Source: Caulobacter sp.
GTDB taxonomy: Bacteria > Pseudomonadota > Alphaproteobacteria > Caulobacterales > Caulobacteraceae
Length of the DNA: 64,000 nt
Direction of reading: 5' to 3'
NCBI GenBank assembly: GCA_029866155.1
Contig: JARWZW010000007.1
Span: 61,067 to 125,066, forward strand
Shown here: piece after piece, positions 56,215 through 64,000 of the stretch
Layout of the letters: each line of letters starts with the position of its first letter
How positions within the stretch are numbered: the first letter of the stretch is position 1
Translations under genes and position numbers: made by a program
The notes under the pieces: model-generated
What the model was told of the DNA's origin: nothing
Databases searched by the model: none
What the model saw: only the letters and a program-made list of their open reading frames with translations

Positions 56215-56859
56215 ATGGCCCAGATATTGAGAATTGACTTCGTCGCCGATGTGGTCTGCCCATGGTGCTATATCGGCTGGCGCAGGTTGAAAAAGGCCCT
56301 AGCCATGCGGCCGGATGTGACGCCCCAGATCGTCTGGCGCCCCTTCCAGCTGGATCCTGCCCTGCCCGAAGAAGGCGTGGATCGCCACGCCTATATGTCC
56401 GCGAAATTTCCCGACCCAGGTCGACGGTCCGCGGCCCTAGACCATCTCAAAGCGCAGGCCGCGGAGGATGACCTAACCCTTCACCTTACTGAGATTCCAA
56501 TTTCGCCCAACACCAACGCCGCCCACCGTCTTATCCGCTGGGCGCAGCTGGAGGCACGGCAGGAGGTTGTGCTTGAGGCCGTGATGGCCGCCTATTTCAC
56601 CAGATTGGCGGATATCGGTGATCCTGTGGTCCTGGCCCAGATCGCCGAAGACGCAGGAATGGACAGGATGGCCGTGCTTCAGCGTCTTGCTGAGCACGTT
56701 GATCAGGACTCAGTCACTCGTGAGCATGTGATTGCGGTCAAGGCTGGGGTGACCGGCGTTCCCTTCACGGTCTTTGATGGACGGGTCGGAGTCGCCGGGG
56801 CCGAATCTCCTGAAGAGCTCGTCCGGGCGATTGATCAGGCCCTGGAGACCCGTTCTTGA
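56215..56859 (+). CDS. DsbA-family oxidoreductase (FrnE-like)
   Basis: A 214 aa thioredoxin-fold protein with CPWC in DFVADVVCPWCYIGWRRL and the late cis-Pro loop TGVPFTVFDGRVGVAGAESPEEL. The N-terminal IDFVADVVCPWCYIG is typical of cytoplasmic FrnE/DsbA-like proteins; no signal peptide is present. The ATG at 56215 lies 4 nt after the previous stop, suggesting co-transcription. Confidence 0.9.
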   Translation: MAQILRIDFVADVVCPWCYIGWRRLKKALAMRPDVTPQIVWRPFQLDPALPEEGVDRHAYMSAKFPDPGRRSAALDHLKAQAAEDDLTLHLTEIPISPNTNAAHRLIRWAQLEARQEVVLEAVMAAYFTRLADIGDPVVLAQIAEDAGMDRMAVLQRLAEHVDQDSVTREHVIAVKAGVTGVPFTVFDGRVGVAGAESPEELVRAIDQALETRS

Positions 56860-56914
56860 ACCTGGCGGACGTTCGACAATGGGCGCCCATGGCGGGAATC
56901 GGCCTGGCGCTCCG

Positions 56915-57151
56915 ATGGCCAAGTCGTCTCCCGCCGCAATGGTTTTCATTCTTGCCCTCATGGTCGGCCGCTCCATGCTCAGGACTGCCGGAGAAAGTCA
57001 GGCCGTTTCCTGGAAACTGGACAGCGTCCTGCTCACCGATCTCTTCCTGGGATTCGCCTTGGGGCTGGTTTGCGCGCAGCGGCTGGAAATGTGGCTGAGG
57101 ATCCGACGGCTTGTAGCCCAGACTCGAAATGGGACGGCGATCGTCTCCTGA
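56915..57151 (+). CDS. Small membrane protein of unknown function
   Basis: A 78 aa protein (from ATG 56915) with a hydrophobic segment SSPAAMVFILALMVGRSMLR and a second one DLFLGFALGLVCAQRLEMWLRI. An ATG at 56879 is an alternative start. It lies 55 nt after the DsbA-like gene and converges on tpiA. Not recognised. Confidence 0.55.
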   Translation: MAKSSPAAMVFILALMVGRSMLRTAGESQAVSWKLDSVLLTDLFLGFALGLVCAQRLEMWLRIRRLVAQTRNGTAIVS

Positions 57152-57154
57152 CCA

Positions 57155-57904
57155 TCAAGCTGCGGAAATGATTCCGAGGAAATCGACCGCCTTCAGGGAT
57201 GCGCCACCCACAAGGGCCCCACCGACTTCGCAAGCCCCCAGGATTTCACTGGCGTTGGAAGGTTTAACGGAACCTCCGTAAAGGATGGGCGGGACTCGCC
57301 CGGCTTCCCCGAACATCTGTGTCAGGGTTTCGCGAATCGCCCGGTGCATCTCTTCGATCTGCTCGATCGTGGGCGTCAAACCGGTGCCGATCGCCCAGAC
57401 GGGCTCATAGGCTACTGCAAAGATCCGACCTGCGAGGACGGCAGGCAAAGATCCCCGGACCTGGCTGGTCACCACAGACAACGCCGTACCGGCTTCGCGT
57501 TCGGTCAGGCTTTCGCCAACGCAGACGATCGGTTCAAGTCCAGCCATCAAGGCCGCTTCAACCTTGCTGGCCACCACGGAATTGGATTCGCCGTACCCCG
57601 CCCGACGCTCGGAATGGCCAAGGATCACCAGATTGGCGCCGCAGTCGCGCAGCATCTCTGCCGAAACATCGCCGGTAAAGGCGCCGGTGGTCTCCGCCCG
57701 GCAATCCTGCCCTCCCACTTCAAGCGCGGAGCCCGTCGCCGAGCACGCCAGTCGCTCCAGCAATGTGGCGGGTGGACATATGGCGACCCGACAGCCTGGC
57801 GAGCGATCCTCGAGGGCTCCGATCAGCGCTCGGACCTCACCGAGGCTGGCTGCCAGACCGTTCATTTTCCAGTTTCCGGCGATCAGCGGACGAGGGGTAG
57901 ACAT
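57155..57904 (-). CDS. tpiA: Triose-phosphate isomerase
   Basis: A 249 aa TIM-barrel glycolytic enzyme. IAGNWKMNG (Lys), ILGHSERR (His), the catalytic-Glu segment VAYEPVWAIGTG and loop-8 ILYGGSVKPSNA are all present. Convergent with the small membrane gene and divergent from the PpiD-like gene. Confidence 0.97.
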   Translation of the reverse strand: MSTPRPLIAGNWKMNGLAASLGEVRALIGALEDRSPGCRVAICPPATLLERLACSATGSALEVGGQDCRAETTGAFTGDVSAEMLRDCGANLVILGHSERRAGYGESNSVVASKVEAALMAGLEPIVCVGESLTEREAGTALSVVTSQVRGSLPAVLAGRIFAVAYEPVWAIGTGLTPTIEQIEEMHRAIRETLTQMFGEAGRVPPILYGGSVKPSNASEILGACEVGGALVGGASLKAVDFLGIISAA

Positions 57905-58064
57905 GCGATCAGCTTCCTAATTCCAGCGCAAAGGGGTTAGCGCCGCAGCCAGCCAATGTCACCCGGCAATCGGCCACCCTTGCTAGCCCTGTCATCGCTC
58001 TACTATACCCGGCTCCAAGTTCGACGATCGCCCGCAACCGACTGGTCAAAGGTCCGACACCTTC

Positions 58065-60017
58065 ATGCTCGCCGCCCTTCAGAAGTTCGCAAAATCATGG
58101 TTCGCTGCGGCGATCCTTGGCCTGCTGATAATTTGTCTCGCCTTTCTTGGCCTTGGCACAGACCCCTTCAAGATCCAGACTGGCAGCTGGGTCGTGAAGG
58201 CTGGGGCCCGAGAGGTTCAACCCCAGGAATTCAGCCTGTTCTTCGATCAGGCCAAGAAGCGCCTGGAACAGCAGTACCAGCAGCAAATTCCCACTGAAGC
58301 TGCTGTTCAACAGGGCTTCGACCGTCAGGTTCTGGACGAACTGGTTCTGAATGAGAGTCTGTCGGAAATGCTCACCCGCCTCGGCTTGGCGGCGCCAAAG
58401 GCGCTCATCGACCAGGAATTGATGAAAATTCCGGCATTCTTCGACCAGATCACGGGCCGTTTCGACGAGGCGACCTTCAACCGCCTCCTGTCGGAGAACA
58501 AGCTGACCCCCGCCATATTCAAGAAGAGCATCGGGGACGACATCCTTCGCAATCAGTTCAGCACCGCTCTTACGGCAGGCCTGAAGACTCCCCGGATCTA
58601 CTCGGCTCTGCAAGGCGCTTATGGACTGGAAGAACGCGATCTCGGCTATTTCATCGTCACCACCGCCAGCGTCGGCGCGGTTTCCAAACCGACTGAAGCC
58701 GAGATGCAGGCCTTTCTGAAGCAGAACGCCGCCCGGCTGATGCGTCCCGAGTATCGCACGCTTCAAATCGTCAGATTTTCGTCCGACGATTTCAGGGGCC
58801 AGGTGAAAGCCGATGAGGCCGAAGTGCTCAAGCGCTTCAATTTCCGCAAGGACAGCCTATCGCGGCCCGAAACCCGGACGATCGTCCAGATCACCGCCAA
58901 GAATGCAACCGCAGCGGCCGACGCGGTCGCCCGGCTCAACCGTGGCGAAGACCCCGCAGCCGTCGCCAAGGCTCTCGGTGTCGAGCCTGTCATCTATGAT
59001 AACAAGCCGCGCAGCGCGCTTTTCGACAAGGTCTTGGGCGACGCCGCTTTTGCCCTTCCGGCAGGTGGAGTGAGCGCCCCGCTCAAGGGCGACCTGGGCC
59101 TCGCCGTGCTGAAGGTTACCCAGATCACTCCGGGCAAGGCGGCCAGTCTTGAAGACAGCCGCGCCGAGATCGAGGCGGAGGTCGTCAAGGACGCGGCTGC
59201 CAACAAGGCCTATGCCCAGTCACAGGTCTACGACGAAACACATAGATCAGGTGCAGGACTTGTTGAATCCGCAGCCAAGGCCGGAGTTGCCGTAACCACC
59301 GTCGGTCCAGTGACTGCCGAGGGCGTGGGCCGTGACGGAAAGCCGGCCGGCGGCCTGTCTCCAGACGTCCTGAAGGCAGCCTTCGCCCTGCCCGCAGGCG
59401 GCGAGAGCGATCTGGTGGAGATTTCCGCCGGGGACCAGTACGCTGTTCGGGTCGAGAAGATCGTTCCCGCCGCTCCCCCGGCCCTGGCCGAGGTTCGAGG
59501 CGATCTTGGCAAGTTGATGACCGCCCAGAAGCAGGCGAAAATGGTCCAGGATCGGGCGGAAGCCCTGGCCAGCCGAATTCGCAAGGGGGAAGCGGTTTCC
59601 GTCGTTGCGGCCTCGGCAGGCTTCAAGCCGGTGAAGCTGGACAAAATGACCCGGGCTGGGGCCCAGGCTCATGAGGCGTTAGGCCGCGAAGTACTTCAGG
59701 CGGCTTATGAGGGCAGCAAGGGACAGGTCTTCACCGCCGGCGTCCCCAGGCAAGGTCTGCTGGTCGGCCGGATCGAAGCAATCCGCCCGGGACAGGCCAA
59801 CCAGGTGGCTCAACTCGCCGAATCCCAGAGGCAGGGCTTCACGCAGGAAGTCTTCCAGGACATCGGCAATGCGACCCGAAGCTACGCCAAAACCAAGGTG
59901 AAGGCTAAGTCTGATAGGGAACGTGCGCTCCGCGCACTGGGTCTGGATCCGACAGCCTACGCTGAGTCCGAAGATAGCAAGGCGGCGGATCCGAGCAAGG
60001 GCAGTAAGGCTCCGTGA
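58065..60017 (+). CDS. PpiD-like membrane-anchored peptidyl-prolyl isomerase/chaperone
   Basis: A 650 aa protein with an N-terminal transmembrane anchor (SWFAAAILGLLIICLAFLGLG), a SurA_N-like region (FDRQVLDELVLNESLSEMLTRLGL), and a parvulin-like middle domain (TRTIVQITAKNATAAADAVARLNRGEDPAAVAKALG ... GDLGLAVLKVTQITPG). It folds exported proteins at the inner membrane. It overlaps trpE by 4 nt (GTGA), so trpE translation is coupled to it. Confidence 0.9.
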   Translation: MLAALQKFAKSWFAAAILGLLIICLAFLGLGTDPFKIQTGSWVVKAGAREVQPQEFSLFFDQAKKRLEQQYQQQIPTEAAVQQGFDRQVLDELVLNESLSEMLTRLGLAAPKALIDQELMKIPAFFDQITGRFDEATFNRLLSENKLTPAIFKKSIGDDILRNQFSTALTAGLKTPRIYSALQGAYGLEERDLGYFIVTTASVGAVSKPTEAEMQAFLKQNAARLMRPEYRTLQIVRFSSDDFRGQVKADEAEVLKRFNFRKDSLSRPETRTIVQITAKNATAAADAVARLNRGEDPAAVAKALGVEPVIYDNKPRSALFDKVLGDAAFALPAGGVSAPLKGDLGLAVLKVTQITPGKAASLEDSRAEIEAEVVKDAAANKAYAQSQVYDETHRSGAGLVESAAKAGVAVTTVGPVTAEGVGRDGKPAGGLSPDVLKAAFALPAGGESDLVEISAGDQYAVRVEKIVPAAPPALAEVRGDLGKLMTAQKQAKMVQDRAEALASRIRKGEAVSVVAASAGFKPVKLDKMTRAGAQAHEALGREVLQAAYEGSKGQVFTAGVPRQGLLVGRIEAIRPGQANQVAQLAESQRQGFTQEVFQDIGNATRSYAKTKVKAKSDRERALRALGLDPTAYAESEDSKAADPSKGSKAP

Positions 60018-61558
60018 CATCTGGCGCTTCGCTTGAACCCTCCCGCGAGGCATTCGCCGAGGCCTGGACCGCTGGACGGGCCCAGGTCGTCTGGACCCGC
60101 CTGATCGACGACCTTGAAACGCCGGTCTCGGCCTATCTCAAGATCGCCCAAGGCCGCCCCTATGCGTTCCTGTTTGAAAGCGTCGAGGGCGGGGCCTGGC
60201 GGGGACGCTATTCTATTGTCGCGATGAAGCCAGACCTGGTCTGGCGTTGTCGCGGCGATTCCGCCGAGATTGCAGAGGGGGAGGATATCTCTGCTGGCCG
60301 GTTCCAGCCCCAGAGCGGTAGCGCCCTGGACAGCCTCAGAGATTTGGTTTCGGCCTCAAGAATAGACCTGCCGGCGTCCCTGCCGCCGCCTTCGGCCGGC
60401 ATCTACGGAGCGCTTAGCTATGACATGGTCCGGCTTGTCGAACATCTGCCGGGCGTCAACCCCGATCCGCTCGACCTGCCGGACGCTGTGATGATCCGGC
60501 CCTCGGTGGTGGCGGTGTTCGATGCCATCGCCCAGGAGATCATCCTAGTGACTCCGGCCCGTCCCGATCCGGCCCAGACGCCCCAAGGCGCCTATTCTGC
60601 AGCTGAAGCCCGACTGGCCGCCGTCATGACGGACCTGAAGGGTGCGGTTCCTCGACACCCTGCCCGGGAGGCTGAGCCTGTCGATTTCCAGACCCAGGTC
60701 AGTCGTGCTGACTACGCAACCATTGTGGGCCGCGCCAAGGACTACATTGGCGCGGGTGATATCTTCCAGGTCGTGCCAAGCCACCGCTTCTCAGCCCCCT
60801 ATGGAGGCCCGCCCTTCGCCCTCTACAGATCTCTTCGCCGGACAAATCCCTCGCCGTTCCTCTTCTATCTGAACTTCGGGGATTTCCAGTTGGTCGGCTC
60901 CAGCCCCGAGATCCTCGTGCGGCTGCGTGACGGGAAGATCACGATCCGGCCAATCGCGGGCACCCGCCCCCGCGGGGCCACGCCAGAAGAAGATGCCGCG
61001 CTTGAGGTCGAACTGCTGGCCGATCCGAAAGAGCGGGCGGAGCATCTCATGCTGCTCGACCTTGGACGAAATGATGTCGGCCGGGTCGCCAGGCTTCGGG
61101 AAGACGGGAAGAACGACCTGGACGGCGAGCGCTCCATGTCGTCTGTCCGGGTAACGCAGAGCTTCTTCGTGGAACGCTACAGCCACGTTATGCATATTGT
61201 CTCCAATGTCGAGGGCGATGCGCCCGAAGGGCTTGACCCCGTGGACGTGCTGATGGCCGCCCTTCCCGCCGGCACCCTGTCCGGCGCGCCAAAGGTCCGG
61301 GCCATGGAAATCATTGACGAGCTGGAGCTTCACAAGCGGGGCCTGACCTATGCCGGCGCCGTCGGCTACTTCGGCGCTGACGGTTCCGTCGACACCTGTA
61401 TCGTTCTGCGGACGGGTCTGGTGAAGGACGGTCTGCTCCATGTCCAGGCCGGCGGCGGCGTGGTCGCCGACAGCGACGCCGATGCCGAGTACGACGAAAC
61501 CCTGCATAAGAGCCGAGCCCTGAAGCGGGCCGCCGAAGAGGCTTGGCGCTTCGGGTGA
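60014..61558 (+). CDS. trpE: Anthranilate synthase component I
   Basis: A 514 aa chorismate-using enzyme for tryptophan synthesis. The N-terminal regulatory region has FLFESVEGGAWRGRYS, the catalytic domain VGRAKDYIGAGDIFQVVPSHRF, SSPEILVRLRDGKITIRPIAGTRPRG, LDLGRNDVGRV, and PAGTLSGAPKVRAMEIIDELE. It begins with GTG. No trpG or trpD is inside the window. Confidence 0.96.
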   Translation: MTSGASLEPSREAFAEAWTAGRAQVVWTRLIDDLETPVSAYLKIAQGRPYAFLFESVEGGAWRGRYSIVAMKPDLVWRCRGDSAEIAEGEDISAGRFQPQSGSALDSLRDLVSASRIDLPASLPPPSAGIYGALSYDMVRLVEHLPGVNPDPLDLPDAVMIRPSVVAVFDAIAQEIILVTPARPDPAQTPQGAYSAAEARLAAVMTDLKGAVPRHPAREAEPVDFQTQVSRADYATIVGRAKDYIGAGDIFQVVPSHRFSAPYGGPPFALYRSLRRTNPSPFLFYLNFGDFQLVGSSPEILVRLRDGKITIRPIAGTRPRGATPEEDAALEVELLADPKERAEHLMLLDLGRNDVGRVARLREDGKNDLDGERSMSSVRVTQSFFVERYSHVMHIVSNVEGDAPEGLDPVDVLMAALPAGTLSGAPKVRAMEIIDELELHKRGLTYAGAVGYFGADGSVDTCIVLRTGLVKDGLLHVQAGGGVVADSDADAEYDETLHKSRALKRAAEEAWRFG

Positions 61559-61689
61559 CCCCGTTGGTCTCCGCTTGCTGGCCATAGGTACGTTTTCCAA
61601 CAGCTGTGAACGGCTGTCGGCAGATGCTCCGATGATCCGGATCGTCGCCGTTTTGGTGATGATCCGCCCGTTCGGGACGGACCAGTCGT

Positions 61690-63405
61690 CTAAGCCTGTC
61701 CGGACCCACCGAACTGTTCAGCCCAGGCGGCCAGTTGCTCGTCCTCGATCTTGCGGAACAGAACTTCAGGCGCGGAGATCGTCCGCCCCGCCCCAAGAGT
61801 GGAAAGCGCTTCCGCTGCCCCGTTTCGGGGCCAGTGAAGGGGCTCTTCCAGCCCGAACGCCGCAACAATCCTTTCGGCGGCGAAAGGAATAAAGGGGGCC
61901 GACAGTCGGGCGTAAAGGGCCACCAGATTCAGCGCTGTGCGGACGATAACAGCCGCCCGGTCAGGATCGGTCTTGATGGCTGTCCAGGGCGCAGCTGCCT
62001 GCAGATACTCGTTGCCGAGCACCCAGAGCGCTCGGAGGGCCTGGGCCGACTTGCGGACCTCGATGGCGTCCATCTGGGCGGTCAGGTCTGCGATCCCTGC
62101 ATCCAGATCCGAAATGAGCTTGATTTCCAGCGGCCCGGCTTCGCCACCATCCGGAACCAGACCGCCAAACTTGCTCTCGGCGAACTTGGCGATCCGGTTG
62201 ACGAAATTGCCAAGCACATCAGCAAGGTCGCGGTTTACGGCGGACTGGAACTGCTCCCAGGTGAAAGCCGTGTCCGATCCCTCGGGAGCGTTGGCAGTCA
62301 GATACCAGCGCCACAGGTCAGGTGGAAGAATCTCTATGGCGGCATCCATGAAGACACCCCGACGCTCACTGGTCGAAAACTTGCCTCCATACCAGTTTAG
62401 CCAGTTAAAGGCCTTCAGCCGGTCAACGGTCTTCCACGGCTCCTCGCTGCCCAGAATGGTCGCCGGAAAGCTGACCGTATGAAAAGCGACGTTGTCCTTT
62501 CCCATGAACTGGACGTACTCCAGATCGTTCGCGCCCTGATCGGTCCGCCACCAGCGCTCCCAGTTTCCGCCGGTCGCTTCCGCCCACTCGACCGTCGCCC
62601 CGATGTACTCGATCGGCGCGTCGAACCAGACGTAGAAGACCTTGTCCTCGAAGCCCGGGCGCGGCCCCCCATCCTTCATGACCGGAATGCCCCAGGCCAG
62701 ATCCCGGGTGATGCCGCGGTCAATCAGGCCTTCGTCCAGATGTTTGTAGGCGATCGACCGGGTCAGCTGCGGCCAGTTGGCGGCGTTGGCATCTACCCAG
62801 GTCCGGATCCTGTCTTCGACCTGGGTCTGCAAAAGATAGAGGTGTCGGGTGTCGCGGACCTCGATGTTCCGCGAGCCGCTGATCACGCTGTAGGGATTGA
62901 TCAGATCCGTCGGGTCCAACAGATTCCCACAGTTGTCGCATTGATCGCCGCGCGCCTTTTCAAAGGCGCAATGGGGGCATGTCCCCTCGACATAGCGGTC
63001 CGGCAGAAAACGGCGGTCATCAACGGAATAGACCATCTTGTCGGTCCGTTCCTCGATCAATCCCTTGGATTCCAGCACTTCGGCGAAGTGCTGCGTAAGG
63101 CGGTGGTTGGGAGGACTGGAGCTGCGGCCAAACCAATCAAAAGACAAGCCGAAAGCCCGTCCGATGTCGTGCTGCAGCCGGTGCTGCTCGTCGCAATAGG
63201 TCCGGACGTCCTGACCGGCCGCTGTTGCGGCCAGTTCGGCAGGCGTCCCGTGCTCATCGGTTGCGCAGATGTAGAGGACCTCTCGTCCCTGCGCTCTCTG
63301 GAATCGGGCGAAGACGTCAGCAGGCAGCATCGAACCGGCCAGGTTGCCGAGGTGCTTGATCCCGTTGATGTAAGGCAGGGCGGAGGTGATGAGGACGCGG
63401 GTCAT
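61690..63405 (-). CDS. metG: Methionyl-tRNA synthetase
   Basis: A 571 aa class I synthetase. The HIGH-type motif appears as [14 protein letters not shown], zinc-knuckle region [18 protein letters not shown], and KMSKS-type loop as [11 protein letters not shown], then the anticodon-binding helical domain. The C-terminal dimerisation tRBD is absent, as in many alphaproteobacteria. In related genomes metG often lies between holB and tatD; here it is elsewhere. Confidence 0.95.
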   Translation of the reverse strand: MTRVLITSALPYINGIKHLGNLAGSMLPADVFARFQRAQGREVLYICATDEHGTPAELAATAAGQDVRTYCDEQHRLQHDIGRAFGLSFDWFGRSSSPPNHRLTQHFAEVLESKGLIEERTDKMVYSVDDRRFLPDRYVEGTCPHCAFEKARGDQCDNCGNLLDPTDLINPYSVISGSRNIEVRDTRHLYLLQTQVEDRIRTWVDANAANWPQLTRSIAYKHLDEGLIDRGITRDLAWGIPVMKDGGPRPGFEDKVFYVWFDAPIEYIGATVEWAEATGGNWERWWRTDQGANDLEYVQFMGKDNVAFHTVSFPATILGSEEPWKTVDRLKAFNWLNWYGGKFSTSERRGVFMDAAIEILPPDLWRWYLTANAPEGSDTAFTWEQFQSAVNRDLADVLGNFVNRIAKFAESKFGGLVPDGGEAGPLEIKLISDLDAGIADLTAQMDAIEVRKSAQALRALWVLGNEYLQAAAPWTAIKTDPDRAAVIVRTALNLVALYARLSAPFIPFAAERIVAAFGLEEPLHWPRNGAAEALSTLGAGRTISAPEVLFRKIEDEQLAAWAEQFGGSGQA

Positions 63406-63486
63406 GGCGCGCGGATATAGGCGAGGCTGAAGCCAAATGACAGCCAGACCTTTAGACCCTTCCCTCCCCGCCCGCCTGACCTGTGG

Positions 63487-63795
63487 CTAGCCCAGGATCC
63501 GGCGCCCCTCCTTGAGGACCCGCTCCTTGACCTTGCCGGCCATCATCGAGAGCATTATCGGCAAATGCACTAGCACCTCGATGGCCTCTTCGCCGACATC
63601 GGCCGTGGCATGGATTTTCTGGCCCATTGCTTCTGCACTGGCTGACAGCCGATCGCCGACCCAACTACGCTCAACCTCAACCTTGGTCGCCTCTGTGAGC
63701 TTCTGCAGGGCCTTCTCGACTCCGACCTCGACGCGACGGCGCGCCTCATCCTTGCCGTGGGTATGGGGAACGGAGATGGACAGGGGTTTGCTCAT
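63487..63795 (-). CDS. Polyhydroxyalkanoic acid system family protein
   Basis: A 102 aa small protein (PHA_gran_rgn type). SISVPHTHGKDEARRRVEVGVEKALQKL and a C-terminal MLSMMAGKVKERVLKEGRRILG fit the family, whose members are found with PHA storage genes but have no clear biochemical role. Together with the phasin at 5 kb it suggests the cell makes PHA granules. Confidence 0.82.
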   Translation of the reverse strand: MSKPLSISVPHTHGKDEARRRVEVGVEKALQKLTEATKVEVERSWVGDRLSASAEAMGQKIHATADVGEEAIEVLVHLPIMLSMMAGKVKERVLKEGRRILG

Positions 63796-63859
63796 GATGT
63801 CGACTTACCTTTGATTTGCACTGGACGTACGGTCCTGATTGAAGCATTTGGCGCGCCAC

Positions 63860-63935
63860 GCCGGCTTAGCTCAGATGGTAGAGCAGCGGTTTTGTAAACC
63901 GAAGGTCGCGGGTTCGATTCCTGCAGCCGGCACCA
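63860..63935 (+). tRNA. tRNA-Thr (anticodon TGT)
   Basis: A 76-nt tRNA with acceptor GCCGGCT/AGCCGGC, discriminator A and encoded CCA. The anticodon loop TTTGTAA gives TGT, and the T-arm reads GCGGGTTCGATTCCTGC. Confidence 0.97.
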
Positions 63936-64000
63936 CCACCCCATTTCCGGGGTCGACAGGGCGAGATGCGCCTGAATCATGCCTGAACAATCGCCTCCAA
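63936..64000. other. Right edge after tRNA-Thr, possible gene start
   Basis: A CCACCCCATTTCCGGGGT hairpin-like stretch follows the tRNA. ATGs at 63966 and 63979 might start the next gene, but too little is visible to call one. Confidence 0.3.

Noticed and set aside
63792-63980. 62-aa ORF WWCRLQESNPRPSVYKTAALPSELSR
   Set aside because: This is the well-known false translation of a tRNA antisense strand (tRNA-Thr).

Overview
This 64 kb window is GC-rich chromosomal DNA from an alphaproteobacterium, almost certainly a member of the Caulobacterales (Caulobacter/Phenylobacterium type). The evidence is a MipZ division-site ATPase gene, a DinB polymerase with an N-terminal zinc-finger extension, the dus-ntrB-ntrC-ntrY-ntrX-hfq-hflX gene order, an ispDF fusion, a PopA-like degenerate GGDEF protein, PHA-granule proteins and a CYP153-like P450. 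I could not run a database search, so the genus is an inference. Almost every strand-consistent ORF is a recognisable core gene. I see no transposase, integrase, CRISPR array, rRNA or intact prophage.

Layout. 0-5 kb: the 5' part of panC (minus) diverges from mipZ and a membrane-anchored J-domain gene; a tight minus-strand operon follows (RidA-like, glycerophosphodiesterase, FemAB/GNAT-like, HIT). 5-10 kb: a phasin with a candidate operator, a SPOR-domain D-Ala-D-Ala carboxypeptidase, then clpS-clpA. 10-18.4 kb: a ROK kinase/dinB pair, then an accessory metabolic patch (CaiB-type CoA transferase, CYP153-like P450, DUF1330, secreted amidohydrolase, SDR). 18.4-21.6 kb: the least ordinary stretch, with an unrecognised tandem winged-helix regulator and a small partner gene, a remnant of a DNA methyltransferase, a duplicated palindromic repeat region, and tRNA-Ser(TGA). 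21.7-26 kb: the rlpA-tmk-holB-tatD-PhnP-like operon. 26-34 kb: small enzymes, a beta-lactamase-fold hydrolase, HU, a GPH-type transporter, mazG and a B12-radical SAM protein.

34-44.6 kb is one long minus-strand operon: dus (nifR3), ntrB, ntrC, ntrY, ntrX, a D-amino-acid aminotransferase, hfq, hflX and a lipoprotein hydrolase, most joined by 1-11 nt overlaps. It couples nitrogen signalling with RNA-level control. Both NtrC and NtrX lack the sigma54-contacting GAFTGA loop. 44.7-64 kb: ispDF, a fused transporter/spermidine-synthase-like protein, pncC, eno, an enoyl-CoA hydratase, rpmF, secG-pyrG-ykgJ, a GNAT protein, the PopA-like c-di-GMP receptor candidate, a DsbA-like protein, tpiA, a PpiD-like chaperone coupled to trpE, metG, a PHA-granule protein and tRNA-Thr(TGT) near the right edge.

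I found no convincing new multi-gene system. The observations most worth following up are the GAFTGA-less NtrC/NtrX pair, the PopA-like protein with an intact I-site, the duplicated repeat region beside tRNA-Ser, the tandem winged-helix bicistron, a TatD whose HxH motif reads HxN, and several sharp palindromes upstream of phasin, P450 and GFA genes.
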